Source of the DNA: Pedobacter steynii
Lineage (GTDB): Bacteria; Bacteroidota; Bacteroidia; Sphingobacteriales; Sphingobacteriaceae
Reading direction: 5' to 3'
DNA length: 64,000 bases
Assembly: GCF_001721645.1 (NCBI RefSeq)
Contig: NZ_CP017141.1
Span: forward strand, 62,001 to 126,000
Positions 43,865 to 54,153 of this stretch are shown in pieces. Every line of letters starts with the position of its first letter. Position 1 is the stretch's first letter. Below the pieces are notes generated by a model. The model did not search any database and was not told where the DNA came from. It saw only the letters and a list, made by a program, of their open reading frames with translations. Made by a program: the position numbers and the translations under genes.

Positions 43865-44143
43865 TCAATCGAATAAGGTGTTAAAGAATGATTTGCTTTT
43901 TATAACCCACCTGCCCAGACCTGAGAGATTGACCACACTACTGGACCTCACATCAGGAAGTAATTGATAAACAGAAACTTCTAAAATTTCGGCGATTTCA
44001 TAAATTCTTCTGACACTCAGCTCAGTCTCTTCTCTTTCTAATTTAGAATAGGCATTTTGGGAAATATTCAGCCTTGAAGCCATATATTCCTGACTGTAAC
44101 CTTTTATCACTCTCTGTATCCTTATAGCGTTACCAAATTGCAT
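43865..44143 (-). CDS. XRE-family helix-turn-helix regulator
   Basis: 92 residues. HTH_3 domain over residues 5-62 (IRIQRVIKGYSQEYMASRLNIS...YSKLEREETELSVRRIYEIAEILEVS), then a 30-residue tail without known domain. Such small regulators occur in toxin-antitoxin pairs, phages and quorum control. No toxin gene is adjacent; the nearest genes are the TetR and the rhomboid. Confidence 0.8.
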   Translation of the reverse strand: MQFGNAIRIQRVIKGYSQEYMASRLNISQNAYSKLEREETELSVRRIYEIAEILEVSVYQLLPDVRSSSVVNLSGLGRWVIKSKSFFNTLFD

Positions 44144-44358
44144 ATTTACGTCTCAATCTTTACGAAGATAACAAGAATAAAGTTAAACATATCAAGCTAA
44201 ATATAAAACTTCTTGATTTGTCTTTTAATATTCAGTTTATCAAAACAAAATAATTACATTAAATTTTATAAAATTGAAACTAAAAAAGAAGTAAACTTAT
44301 CTCAATAGGAAAATTATAGTTATAAGATAAACAAACACTTCAATGCTCAGAATCACTG

Positions 44359-44994
44359 TTAAAAGAGGTAGATTAAACGAAATAGATGGGGATAAAACAA
44401 TAAAGTAATCAGAATTCCGGACAATACACCGAAGATATGGGCATATTGATCTGTATGGTCTTTTTTGCCAAACTTAATCTCATAGATCAAACCCAGAATA
44501 AAGATGATGACGAAGTGAATGTTCAGAATTTCGCCCAGATAAGGTAGGGAAATATAGCTTTCAGTGGCATTCACGATACAGAAGCTTCCCAGAATAGCCA
44601 GTGCCCCTGTTGACGCCCCTGCACTTCTAAAAGAGAAATCTTTTCTATGGACAAGGGCTGAGCCAAAATTTCCGGTAATCGTTGTAAAAAGATAAAGGAC
44701 AAAAAACCGGACAGAACCATAACTTCCCATCATTTCGAACTTCTGCTCCACCATTACCCCTAAAATATAGACAATCGCCATGTTAAAGATCAGATGAAAC
44801 CAGCTGGTATGTACCAGGGCAGCAGTAATCAGTGTATACAGCTTCTTCTTTCCCGCGATACTATATGGATGAAGCAGGAAAGAAAAATAGACTTTTTGAT
44901 AATAGAATGCGTAGACGCTGATTATCGTAGTGATGCTGATAATCAGGAGGATTCCCGGGGTTGGGGAGAGAGGGGCATTAAAGTCTGACAACAT
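44359..44994 (-). CDS. Rhomboid-family intramembrane serine protease
   Basis: 211 residues and six membrane segments. Catalytic S128 in SAGASTGALAI, catalytic H186 in DQYAHIFGVLSG, and the H62...H67...N71 pattern in VHTSWFHLIFNM. The position after Ser is Thr instead of the usual Gly. It should cleave single-pass membrane proteins inside the bilayer. It is divergent from the ABC exporter gene (107 bases apart). Substrate unknown. Confidence 0.85.
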   Translation of the reverse strand: MLSDFNAPLSPTPGILLIISITTIISVYAFYYQKVYFSFLLHPYSIAGKKKLYTLITAALVHTSWFHLIFNMAIVYILGVMVEQKFEMMGSYGSVRFFVLYLFTTITGNFGSALVHRKDFSFRSAGASTGALAILGSFCIVNATESYISLPYLGEILNIHFVIIFILGLIYEIKFGKKDHTDQYAHIFGVLSGILITLLFYPHLFRLIYLF

Positions 44995-45101
44995 GGGACA
45001 ATAATGACAAAAAAATAACTTCTAATTTAAAACCTACAGCTCTAAATTAAAACACTGTGGTTTAGTAATTTGATGGCTATTAAAAGATTTTTGTATAGAT
45101 C

Positions 45102-46844
45102 ATGAGCAGAAATCCATCCCTAAACCCTGCCGGAATATGTACCGGATTCTTCCCTTTTAAAAGAAAAAATGCAGCCAAATGGATCTGGCTCAGCAAGCTA
45201 TTAAGGGACGACATCAATATCATTACGGCCAATATGGTTATTGGTTTTTTCATTACAATCCTTAGTTTTTCTACCGCTGTCTTTTCACAGGTATTCATTG
45301 ATGAGCTTCTTCCATCAGCAGACCGAAGCCGGTTCACTGTCGCTTTTATCCTTCTGTTTTTAACCCTCATTGTTCGTTCAGGTCTGACTTATTTTCGCAG
45401 GCAACTGCTGTTATCACAGAACAAGCGCATCAACAATAAAGTACTACCAGCTTTCCTTAGCCTTGCTCTTCACCTGCCAAAATCATTCTTTGATGACCAC
45501 AGTACTGCTGAGCTCCTTTCGAAGCTTCATGAACATAGGGGGCTTCAGAAAATCATTTCCTATATCACGAACACCCTTTTCATGGACCTCCTCCTGATCT
45601 TTTCCGCAACTGCTTTTCTGGCCTGGTATTCGGTCCCGGTTGCGGCAGCTCTTTCCATAGGCATTTCGATTTTCTTCTTTGTGACGTTGAATTTCGCAAA
45701 ATCGATAAAGAGTCAACAAATAGAGCTCAGCCATGCCGATGAAGCGAATCAGGAACAATATTTAAGTATGTTCCAAAGTATTGAAGCTATAAAGATCCAC
45801 AATGCAGAGGATCACTTCATCACCCGGACTGAAGAAATACAAAGTGCATCTTACCAAAAGAAAGCGGGGCTCTCCGCATCAAAAAACGGATCTGCCGTCA
45901 TCGCTGATCTCTTAACCGTGATCTTCAGTCTCCTGATTACCGGACTTTCCTATTTACTTTTAGTCAGGCATGAGCTGAAAACCGGCGAGATGATGGCCAT
46001 TATCATCACCGGTCTTTCCATTATCCCTGCCATCTACCGTTCTTCACAAATCCGTTTACCAATCGAAAAGCTGGCCCTGATTGTAGAAAACATGTATGCT
46101 TTCTCCACCCTCGAGAAGGAATATCCTGAACGAGAGAAAGAAGAGTTACAGTACATCCATTTTCAATCGCTCTATGTGAAAAACCTGAGGTTTTCCTTTC
46201 CGGATTGCAGCGCCATTCTGAAGGACATTTCTTTTCGGGTAAGTTCCGGAGAAAGTATCGCCTTACTTGGAGAGAGTGGCTCAGGAAAAAGCACCGTTTT
46301 TGCCCTATTACAAAAGCTTTATACTCCACAATATGGTTTGATTACGATTAATGAACAATCCATCAGCCATATCGCCACCCCTTCGTTACGCAACATCGTC
46401 GCCATCGTGCCTCAGGAAGTAAAAATCTTTAACGGAACCTTGTTGGATAACATTGCACTGGGTAGCCCTCATGCCAGTCCTTCTTCCATTATAGACTTCT
46501 GTATGAATACCGGGCTTCATCATTTCTTTCAATCACTACCTCAGGGATATCTGACTCAGATCGGTGATGGAAAAGTAAAGCTTTCTTCCGGTCAGAAACA
46601 ACTGGTTGGTATTGCCAGAGCACTTTACCGGAGACCTCAGCTACTTTTGCTCGATGAAGCAACCGCATTTATGGACAGCAGTACTGAAAAATTCACTCTT
46701 GAGCTACTTGTACGTTTCAAAAGAAATATGGCCATCATCCTGATCACTCACAAAACCGAAACCACCAGATTGGCAGATCGTATTTACGTCATTAAAGATG
46801 GCCATATTCAAGATCCTTATCCCGTTTTATATCATAAAAATTAG
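45102..46844 (+). CDS. ABC exporter of the bacteriocin type lacking the C39 peptidase
   Basis: 580 residues. Six membrane segments in the first 310 residues, then an ATPase domain with Walker A 390-398 (GESGSGKST), Q-loop, signature LSSGQ at 494-498 and Walker B ending D518-E519. The core resembles peptide exporters of the LagD/NisT kind. The N-terminus (PAGICTGFFPFKRKNAAKWIWLSK) looks like the last residues of a C39 peptidase domain (xTGxxxxxxP), but the peptidase itself is absent and no coding sequence precedes it. It should export a peptide or lipid without cleaving it. No HlyD-type adaptor lies nearby. Confidence 0.8.
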   Translation: MSRNPSLNPAGICTGFFPFKRKNAAKWIWLSKLLRDDINIITANMVIGFFITILSFSTAVFSQVFIDELLPSADRSRFTVAFILLFLTLIVRSGLTYFRRQLLLSQNKRINNKVLPAFLSLALHLPKSFFDDHSTAELLSKLHEHRGLQKIISYITNTLFMDLLLIFSATAFLAWYSVPVAAALSIGISIFFFVTLNFAKSIKSQQIELSHADEANQEQYLSMFQSIEAIKIHNAEDHFITRTEEIQSASYQKKAGLSASKNGSAVIADLLTVIFSLLITGLSYLLLVRHELKTGEMMAIIITGLSIIPAIYRSSQIRLPIEKLALIVENMYAFSTLEKEYPEREKEELQYIHFQSLYVKNLRFSFPDCSAILKDISFRVSSGESIALLGESGSGKSTVFALLQKLYTPQYGLITINEQSISHIATPSLRNIVAIVPQEVKIFNGTLLDNIALGSPHASPSSIIDFCMNTGLHHFFQSLPQGYLTQIGDGKVKLSSGQKQLVGIARALYRRPQLLLLDEATAFMDSSTEKFTLELLVRFKRNMAIILITHKTETTRLADRIYVIKDGHIQDPYPVLYHKN

Positions 46845-46853
46845 AATCTTTTT

Positions 46854-49130
46854 TTATTCATATCCATTTTTCAACACAATTTCTCCTCCAGGCTTACAGG
46901 TTAAGCTGAGGAAACCATCTTCAGTATTCTTCAGAACGACACCATTGTTTTTTGCTGCATACCAGGTTTTAAAGGGCAATTTCAATTTCGTCTGTCCACC
47001 TTTTTCCGCAACAATTTTCAATTCCTCTACCTGTCCTCCTGTTCTTTTCACACTGAGCAAAAAGGCGCCTTCTGCGCGTAAATTTTCGAAGGAAACATCC
47101 GACCAACCTTGCGGGATAGCCGGCATTAGCTCAATAAACCCTGCATAGCTCTGTATCAACATTTCCTGTAATCCGGCTGCAAAAGCAAAATTTCCCTCCA
47201 GCGTAAATGGGCGATAATGAAATTTTGAATAACCCGCTTTCAGCTGATCTCCATTCAAATGAAAACTATTTGCAGAACAGAATGCTTTTGCGAAAATCCG
47301 GAGATCCTCGGCAGCCGCCTCTCCATTTTTAGCTCTGGCCTTCAAATTTGCCCGCCAGGTATAAGAATACCCCACAAAATAATCAGGGCCTATGCTATCT
47401 AATAGTTTAATGCTGTTGGCGATCACCCTTTGTGCTTTTTCACCATCTTCCCATTTGATCAATCCGAGCGGATGTATCGCCATCAAATGAGAAAAATGAC
47501 GGTGCGACTCCTTATAGGCAAGATCTGGTGCGAACATCAGTTCCCCTTTCTCTGTAGTTGAAAAATCTTTAAACTCCTCCAGTATCTGCGTCCAATGTTT
47601 TGCTTCCTGAGAAAAGCCCAGTTCCTGAGCCAGCTCAGCCGCAGCTTTAAAGGTGAATTTCATGATGGCCAGATCGTAATTTGTATTATCTGAGAACCAA
47701 GCATTTAAAGAATTATCATTAATCTCCGGACTAGAGCTGATTTTCAATTTCCGGTTTCCATTTCCATCCTTCACTGTAATGCTTTCCAGAAATACAGAAA
47801 CCCCTTTTATCCATGGATAAGCTTTCTTTTTCAAGAAATCACGATCCATACTGTATCGCCATTGCAGGTAATAATGTTGTGCCAGCCAGCCCGAAACAGT
47901 TGGAGAAAGAGAATATTGAATCCAGCCTCCCATTTCTGTACCATCCAGAGTGGTGACTCCAGGTACAGCAATCCCCTCCGCATTAAAGAACTGTTTTGTA
48001 TAACGTTTATAATTCGCTTTATTCTCCTCTAAATGATCAAGATAGCCCATTGCTTCTTTCAGGTGATTACCACTATAAGCCGGCCAATAGCTCAATTGAG
48101 TATTTAAGTCGTGATGAAAATCTCCTTTCCATGGTGGTATTCTCCCATTGTCAGCCGTCCATACTGCCTGCAAAGAAATCGGAGGAGCCCCTACCCTCGC
48201 TGCCGAACCAAATTTATATTGTTCCAGGTACCATTGTTTTTCCAGCAAAGCATCAGGAATATGGATAGCGGATTTACTCCAAAAGGTTTTCCACCAATTT
48301 TTATGAGCAGCATAACGCAAGCTAAAATCACCGGTAACCGGTTTATCTGCAGCCTTGCTAAGCTTTGCCTGTCTTGAAGTGATGGTCCAATACCCTTCCA
48401 CAGCACCAGACTTCATCTTTTTCCAGTTTACTACAATCTGATAACTAAATCCACCCCAGCCTTGCTGCAGATAAGTGATCCTGTTTCCTTCTTCCTTAAT
48501 CTTTCCCTGAGGATACCCCAGTCTTGACAGGTCATCTCCTCCTACCGGATCCCCGGAGCTCCTGACTGCCCCCTGGTATCTGGGTGCAATTAGTTGAGGC
48601 TTAAAGTTATCTTTTACGTTTTCAAACCTGAACCAGCCGGCAGGTTTAACCGCATCTACGAAGGTTTTCAATTTCACTCCATTTGTCCATGCTACCTCAC
48701 ATAAGGCATCTTTCAGCGACAAATGTACCGCCTTGACTTTCCCCCAGTTTCCGGTCTCAAATTCCAGTGCCCCTCCGGGAATTTTTGAAGGTGCCGGCTC
48801 CCGGTCATAAGGTGCATCAAAATATTCCTGTACAGGTTTATAATCTTTCTTATTCACCTGATCTACCACCCATTGGTAACTGAATTCTTTGCGGTGCAAT
48901 CCTTTCATTGGGCGCATATCCCAAAGATCTGCCCTATCGAGCGAGAACCTTAACCGGGTTCCATTCTGCCAGATCAAAGCGCCCAACATTCCGTTTCCTA
49001 AGGGGATAGCTTCATCCCATTTATTTGCCAGCTGATCAAAATGTAAGTCATGCTTCACACTTTGTCCACTTACATTCATGGCCATACAGGTCGCCAGCAA
49101 GAATGCAGTGAGTCCATTTTTTAAATTCAT
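46854..49130 (-). CDS. GH95-type glycoside hydrolase (alpha-L-fucosidase family)
   Basis: 758 residues with signal peptide (NVSGQ, about 23). The N-terminal domain (DEAIPLGNGMLGALIW), the helical (alpha/alpha)6 domain (SLQAVWTADNGRIPPWKGDFHHDLNTQLSYW in parts) and the C-terminal sheet fit GH95. E469 in SSSPEINDN matches the general acid; the position of the catalytic Asp (usually DGNFG) is E645 in TLEGNF. GH95 enzymes remove alpha-1,2-L-fucose or related L-galactose by inversion. The Asp-to-Glu change leaves activity uncertain. Converges with the ABC gene with nine bases between. Confidence 0.8.
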   Translation of the reverse strand: MNLKNGLTAFLLATCMAMNVSGQSVKHDLHFDQLANKWDEAIPLGNGMLGALIWQNGTRLRFSLDRADLWDMRPMKGLHRKEFSYQWVVDQVNKKDYKPVQEYFDAPYDREPAPSKIPGGALEFETGNWGKVKAVHLSLKDALCEVAWTNGVKLKTFVDAVKPAGWFRFENVKDNFKPQLIAPRYQGAVRSSGDPVGGDDLSRLGYPQGKIKEEGNRITYLQQGWGGFSYQIVVNWKKMKSGAVEGYWTITSRQAKLSKAADKPVTGDFSLRYAAHKNWWKTFWSKSAIHIPDALLEKQWYLEQYKFGSAARVGAPPISLQAVWTADNGRIPPWKGDFHHDLNTQLSYWPAYSGNHLKEAMGYLDHLEENKANYKRYTKQFFNAEGIAVPGVTTLDGTEMGGWIQYSLSPTVSGWLAQHYYLQWRYSMDRDFLKKKAYPWIKGVSVFLESITVKDGNGNRKLKISSSPEINDNSLNAWFSDNTNYDLAIMKFTFKAAAELAQELGFSQEAKHWTQILEEFKDFSTTEKGELMFAPDLAYKESHRHFSHLMAIHPLGLIKWEDGEKAQRVIANSIKLLDSIGPDYFVGYSYTWRANLKARAKNGEAAAEDLRIFAKAFCSANSFHLNGDQLKAGYSKFHYRPFTLEGNFAFAAGLQEMLIQSYAGFIELMPAIPQGWSDVSFENLRAEGAFLLSVKRTGGQVEELKIVAEKGGQTKLKLPFKTWYAAKNNGVVLKNTEDGFLSLTCKPGGEIVLKNGYE

Positions 49131-49314
49131 AGTTTCATTTGTGTTTTTGGTTTATTTAATTCCGGAGATGTGTTCTTTCAACGGAATCTGGTTCATCTCT
49201 TAAAAGTCTGATTTTATTTCTATCAAACCAATAAAATAATAAGGTTCAAAAACAGAATTGGCCCTCCAGTAACGGAGCGCCTTTCCTGAACTAATTAACC
49301 AATTGCAGCCTCTT

Positions 49315-50961
49315 TTAATATCCCGGATTATTGGGATTCAGTTTACTATTTTTATCTACTGCCGCCTGCGGAACCGGCAGCTTCATTAATTTAGCATTCC
49401 AGGATCTTTTCTGCACTGAGGAATTTTTAATGTCCACCAGATCTTTCATAACTGCAGGTGCAATTCCCCAGCGTCTGATGTCAAAATAGCGATGACCTTC
49501 TCCGGCGAGTTCGATCCTTCTCTCTTTCCTTATCAATAAACGGACTTTATCCTGACTATTGTAAACGACTCTATCTACGACAGGCATTCCCACCCTGGTT
49601 CTGATTTCATCCAGTGCCTCATAGACCTCCGAATTGGGCCCGCTCAGTTCATTCTGCGCTTCAGCCAGGGTAAGTAAAACCTCGGCATAACGGATCAGTA
49701 TCGCATTATTGAAAGCTTTATATTCTCTTTGCTCATTTGGATCCACCATTTTCCGGAATCCGTAACCTGTTTTGGAAGCACTCTCATTCACACCCCAATT
49801 ATAGCTATATCCATTCACCAGTAAGTTCCATGGATTGCCATCAAATTCAATAGAGGCATAGAACCTGGGATCTCTGTTTTTATATTCATCCAAATACTTT
49901 GGATCTTTTGCATTATACCAGGCGGCCCGGGTAGTTACAGCTACCGGCACATGATCCTGGCCATTACTCATCCAGTAATCATCCACTAAAGGTTGGGTCG
50001 GACTGATTGACGCCCAGCCACCAACCTGAGCAGGCAACATCAAAGTATTCAAACCATGTGTATCTTTTTCAGGTGTATACTGTCGCTCCAGAATCACTTC
50101 CGAATTCCCCTCATTCTCGGCATAAAACAGCTTCTCATAACTACGTAAACCTAATCTGAATTTCTTTTCTGCCGCAGCATCTGCAAAATCCACCCATTTG
50201 CTGTAATCATCTTTCAGATCCTGAGCATTGGTTTCCGCAGTTACTTTAAACAGGCTATACCCCAATGCTTTTACTTCTTTCGCAGCAGCTGCTGCTGCTG
50301 CCCATTGTTTATAATACAGGTGAGCTCTGGCCTTCAGTGCCAGTGCAGCTCCCTTAGTAACTCTGCCCTTTTCCATTTTTTTACCTCCGGCATAAGAAAC
50401 CGGCAATACTGCCCCGACTTCAGACAATTCCTTGATCACAAAACTCAGTACTTCGGTTTCTTTCGTTCTCGGCAACTCTTCTCCAAAGGGCAGTGTCTTC
50501 GTCACCAATGGAACATCTCCCACCAATAAAATCATATTCAGGTATTGATAGGCTCTTAAGAATCTTACTTCCGCTTTATAACGCTCCAGCAAGTTTTTAT
50601 CCTCCGGTGTTTTGTCTATATTTTCCAGCAGGTAATTGAATTTTCTAATTGCCTTATACCCTGCTTCCCAGCCAAAATCCACTGTCAGGTTCACATCTCC
50701 AGAGCTCACCACAGTTGCAATACTTTCCCATGGATATTGTGCATAGGCATTATCCGCATAAGCATCATAATAGGATTGATAAGCATCTCCGGAAATGTCC
50801 ATATAACAGGCATTTACTGCCAGAAAAGCATCATTACTGGTTTTCCAAAAAGTTTCACTTGAAATACTATCCTGTGGAATTTTATTCAGCAGGTCTTTTT
50901 TACAAGCTGATAATACGGCGGCAAACAGCCCCAGATATATGATATATTTAAATTTTTTCAT
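49315..50961 (-). CDS. SusD/RagB-family lipoprotein 3 (fucosylated-glycan locus)
   Basis: 548 residues from the ATG at 50961, which gives a clean lipoprotein signal (LFAAVLSACKKDLL); the frame is open to 51009 but that start would lie within susC. SusD features: RFLRAYQYLNMILLVGDVPLV, LIRYAEVLLTLAEAQNEL, RKERRIELAGEGHRYFDIRRW and the end LNPNNPGY. Partner of SusC 3 at 50996-54061. Confidence 0.92.
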   Translation of the reverse strand: MKKFKYIIYLGLFAAVLSACKKDLLNKIPQDSISSETFWKTSNDAFLAVNACYMDISGDAYQSYYDAYADNAYAQYPWESIATVVSSGDVNLTVDFGWEAGYKAIRKFNYLLENIDKTPEDKNLLERYKAEVRFLRAYQYLNMILLVGDVPLVTKTLPFGEELPRTKETEVLSFVIKELSEVGAVLPVSYAGGKKMEKGRVTKGAALALKARAHLYYKQWAAAAAAAKEVKALGYSLFKVTAETNAQDLKDDYSKWVDFADAAAEKKFRLGLRSYEKLFYAENEGNSEVILERQYTPEKDTHGLNTLMLPAQVGGWASISPTQPLVDDYWMSNGQDHVPVAVTTRAAWYNAKDPKYLDEYKNRDPRFYASIEFDGNPWNLLVNGYSYNWGVNESASKTGYGFRKMVDPNEQREYKAFNNAILIRYAEVLLTLAEAQNELSGPNSEVYEALDEIRTRVGMPVVDRVVYNSQDKVRLLIRKERRIELAGEGHRYFDIRRWGIAPAVMKDLVDIKNSSVQKRSWNAKLMKLPVPQAAVDKNSKLNPNNPGY

Positions 50962-50995
50962 CACTATATTTTCTAAATTAAATGAAGGCCAACAA

Positions 50996-53900
50996 TTAAA
51001 AACGAACACTTAAACCCATTACATAAGATTTTAAACCGGGATAAGAAGACCTTGCTGAAGGCACCTCAGGATCAAAATCTTTAAGACGTTTATCTGCTCT
51101 TACCGTGAAAGGATTAGTTGCACTCAGGTAAATTCTCAAGCCACCCAGATGCATTTTCGAAAGCAAGGGATCGTTAAAAGTATAACCCAATGAAAGCGAT
51201 TTGATCCTCAGGTAAGCTGCATTAAATAACCAGAAGTCTGAGAATACGGTATTTTGGGTGTTATTTTCTGACTTTAACACTCTTGGATACGCTGCATTTG
51301 GATCCGGGTTTTCTACCGTCCATCGTTGCTCATGAATAGGTTTTACCCCTGCACCATTAAAGAAGGCCATGGAAGCCTCGTTGTCCAGATAAACTTTAAC
51401 ATTCGTAACCCCCTGCGCAAGCATAGAGAAATCGAATCCTTTATACCCCATATTGAGGTTAAAACCATAGGTAAAAAATGGCTGATCATTTCCAACAATC
51501 GTCCTGTCATTGGCATCAATTTTACCATCCCCATTTAGATCCATGTATTTGATATCTCCGCCTTTAGAGGCTGAATTGATTTTAGGAGCCGCCGCCGCAT
51601 CTGCATCACTGGCAAACAATCCCTGGGTTTTATACATATAGAAAGATCCCAATGGCTCACCTACTTTATAGATGTATTTATCGTTGATGTTACCATCTGC
51701 ACTGGATAAGGAAGTAATTTTGTTCCAGACCTTAGCCATATTTGCCCCGATTCCATAAGTAAATGCACCAATATTGTTCTTATAGCCCAATTGCAATTCC
51801 AGACCTTTATTCTGAACCGAACCTGCATTCTGCGCCGGAGCCACCAAGCCATATTCCAGCGCACTTTGTAAAGAAAGTAAAATGTCATTGGTATTTCGGA
51901 CATAATAATCAGCCGTCAGGTTGACCTTCCCTTTGAACATAGAAAGATCCAGTCCCAGGTTGGAGACTGTTGTCTTTTCCCAACTTACTTTTGAATTTGA
52001 GCCCTTTTCCTGCCATACCCCGTTCTGGGTCTGGTCTGCAAAAGAATAGGCAAACTTTGATACCAAAAGATCCAGATAATCATAATTACCTACATTGTCC
52101 TGGTTCCCCAGTTTACCCCAGGAGGCCCGTAGTTTCAGGTCGTCAATCCATTTGACCTGTTTCATGAATTCTTCCTGACTGATCCTCCATCCAGCTGAAA
52201 AACCAGGAAAAACAGCCAGTCTGTTCTCCGGTCCAAACCGGGAAGATTTATCAAACCTGATGTTCGCTTCCAATAAATACCTGTCGTTGAACACATAATT
52301 CATCCTTCCGAAGAAAGACTGAATAGCCCACTCTCCAAGGTTTCCTTCGTTCGTATTAAAATTAGGATTATTGGCCCCCGCGTTGATTACCCCAAGATCA
52401 TTGTTTGGGAAATCTTTACGCCCCGCGCGGATAAACCTGGACTGGAACGACTCATAAGATGTTCCTGCCAGTATTTTGCCATAGTGTTTTCCAATTATTT
52501 TTTCATACTCTGCTGTTCCCTGCAAGAGCATTCTGTTGTTTCTATCCCACCTTTCGTCTAATGCGTTTGGTGTTACCGCTGTACTGGCGACCGGTTGTTT
52601 TGTCAAAAAGTTGATGATCGGCGCCATTTCATTTGTGAACGTTGAGGCCGTTTTATTGTAGGCATTATAAGAAGCTGTTCCGCGTAAAACCAGTCCCTCT
52701 ATCAGGGTCAGATCAGCATTTACTGCAGTATTGATTCTTTGTTCTTTCGAACTGCTACGTCCTCCCTCTTCTATCGTTCTTACCGTGTTTCCACTAACCA
52801 GGGGGTCAAATACGCCCCCATTCAGGCTTCCCCAGGTTCCATCAGTATGACGAATCGGAATACTGGGTACGTTTCTGTTTAAAGTGGTAAATGAATAATC
52901 TCCCTTACCCATCTGGAACATCTCCTGAGTGAAAGAGCTGGTAGTACTCAGGTTCAGGCGTTTATTTACTGTTGCATTTGTATTTAAGCGGAAGGAATAA
53001 CGATCCAGGTCTTTTCCTGCTTTCAGGGATTCCTGGTTCATGTAACCAAAACCGGAATAGAATTTAATTTTCTCTCCGCCGCTTACACTAATCTGATGGT
53101 CCTGTAATGGCGCATTCTTTCTTAATGACGCCTTATACCAGTCGGTATTCGGATACTTGTCCGAATCTTCTCCGGTGTCGAACTTGCGAATCTCTTCGTC
53201 TGTAAAGCGAACTGGTCTGCCCGCATTTTTCAGCGCTTCATTCAGCAAACGTGCATATTGCGGAGAGCCCAGGTATTTAGGGATATTGGTTGGCGCCTGT
53301 TGTCCATAATACCCGTTATATTCAATATTCATCACCCCTGCTTTTCCTTTTTTGGTAGTCACCAGGATGACTCCATTTGCAGCCCTGTTACCATAAATAG
53401 AGGCAGAAGCTGCATCTTTGAGTACTGAAATACTTTCCACATCATTGGAATTGATGCGGGCAAAATCTGCCGGGCTTGCCGGAATTCCATCTACGACAAT
53501 CAAAGGCTCTTTTGAGACTGCGCTCTGCCCGGCCAGTGTGATCTGGTTCGTTCCGCGGAGAGACAAACCGCCGATATCGCCACCCACATCCCCTGTTGAG
53601 GATTTCACGGTTAAGCCAGGACTAATTCCCTGCAGGGCATTTTGCATAGAAGTAACCGGTCTGCCGGTAATCTGCGCAGAACTGATGCTGGCTACCGATC
53701 CGGTCAGGTTTACCTTTTTCTGCGTTCCGTATCCTACCACAACCACTTCGTTCAGACCCTGGTCTGCCTGAACCAGGTAGATGTCTAATTGTGTCTTATT
53801 GCCAACCTCTATCTGCTGACTGCCATAGCCGACATAGTTGACGATCAAAACTGCTGAAGCGGCGGATCCGACATCTAAAGTAAAATTCCCTTTGGCATCC

Positions 53901-54061
53901 GACTGTACGCCCTTCTTGCTTCCTTTAAGCATGATAGAGACTCCCGGCAGAGGCGAATTGTCTGCTTTATCCAGTGTTTTACCGAAAATATTTCTAACCT
54001 GAGCTTTTGCAAAGCCACAGGTCAGAAAAACAAATAATAATAGTAAATGTAAACGAATCAT
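50996..54061 (-). CDS. SusC-family TonB-dependent transporter 3
   Basis: 1021 residues: signal peptide (CGFAKAQ), carboxypeptidase-like domain (GKTLDKADNSPLPGVSIMLKG), plug (VVVVGYGTQKKVNLTGS, LIVVDGIPASP, DAASASIYGNRAANGVILVTTKKG) and barrel with C-terminal aromatic end (VMGLSVRF). Its neighbours GH20, GH29 and GH95 suggest a fucosylated N-acetylhexosamine glycan as cargo. A direct-repeat element lies about 95-130 bases upstream of the start. Confidence 0.93.
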   Translation of the reverse strand: MIRLHLLLLFVFLTCGFAKAQVRNIFGKTLDKADNSPLPGVSIMLKGSKKGVQSDAKGNFTLDVGSAASAVLIVNYVGYGSQQIEVGNKTQLDIYLVQADQGLNEVVVVGYGTQKKVNLTGSVASISSAQITGRPVTSMQNALQGISPGLTVKSSTGDVGGDIGGLSLRGTNQITLAGQSAVSKEPLIVVDGIPASPADFARINSNDVESISVLKDAASASIYGNRAANGVILVTTKKGKAGVMNIEYNGYYGQQAPTNIPKYLGSPQYARLLNEALKNAGRPVRFTDEEIRKFDTGEDSDKYPNTDWYKASLRKNAPLQDHQISVSGGEKIKFYSGFGYMNQESLKAGKDLDRYSFRLNTNATVNKRLNLSTTSSFTQEMFQMGKGDYSFTTLNRNVPSIPIRHTDGTWGSLNGGVFDPLVSGNTVRTIEEGGRSSSKEQRINTAVNADLTLIEGLVLRGTASYNAYNKTASTFTNEMAPIINFLTKQPVASTAVTPNALDERWDRNNRMLLQGTAEYEKIIGKHYGKILAGTSYESFQSRFIRAGRKDFPNNDLGVINAGANNPNFNTNEGNLGEWAIQSFFGRMNYVFNDRYLLEANIRFDKSSRFGPENRLAVFPGFSAGWRISQEEFMKQVKWIDDLKLRASWGKLGNQDNVGNYDYLDLLVSKFAYSFADQTQNGVWQEKGSNSKVSWEKTTVSNLGLDLSMFKGKVNLTADYYVRNTNDILLSLQSALEYGLVAPAQNAGSVQNKGLELQLGYKNNIGAFTYGIGANMAKVWNKITSLSSADGNINDKYIYKVGEPLGSFYMYKTQGLFASDADAAAAPKINSASKGGDIKYMDLNGDGKIDANDRTIVGNDQPFFTYGFNLNMGYKGFDFSMLAQGVTNVKVYLDNEASMAFFNGAGVKPIHEQRWTVENPDPNAAYPRVLKSENNTQNTVFSDFWLFNAAYLRIKSLSLGYTFNDPLLSKMHLGGLRIYLSATNPFTVRADKRLKDFDPEVPSARSSYPGLKSYVMGLSVRF

Positions 54062-54153
54062 AGTTGGTTAGTTTAGGTGAATTATTGGTTATAAAGTTTG
54101 CGGGGGATGGCAGGACTAAAGTTAAGGGCGTTAAATGCCCGGAACTCTACTTT

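Noticed and set aside
53418..53771. 117-codon open frame opposite susC 3
   Set aside because: It is antisense to the conserved plug region; the composition follows from codon use of susC and the product resembles no protein.
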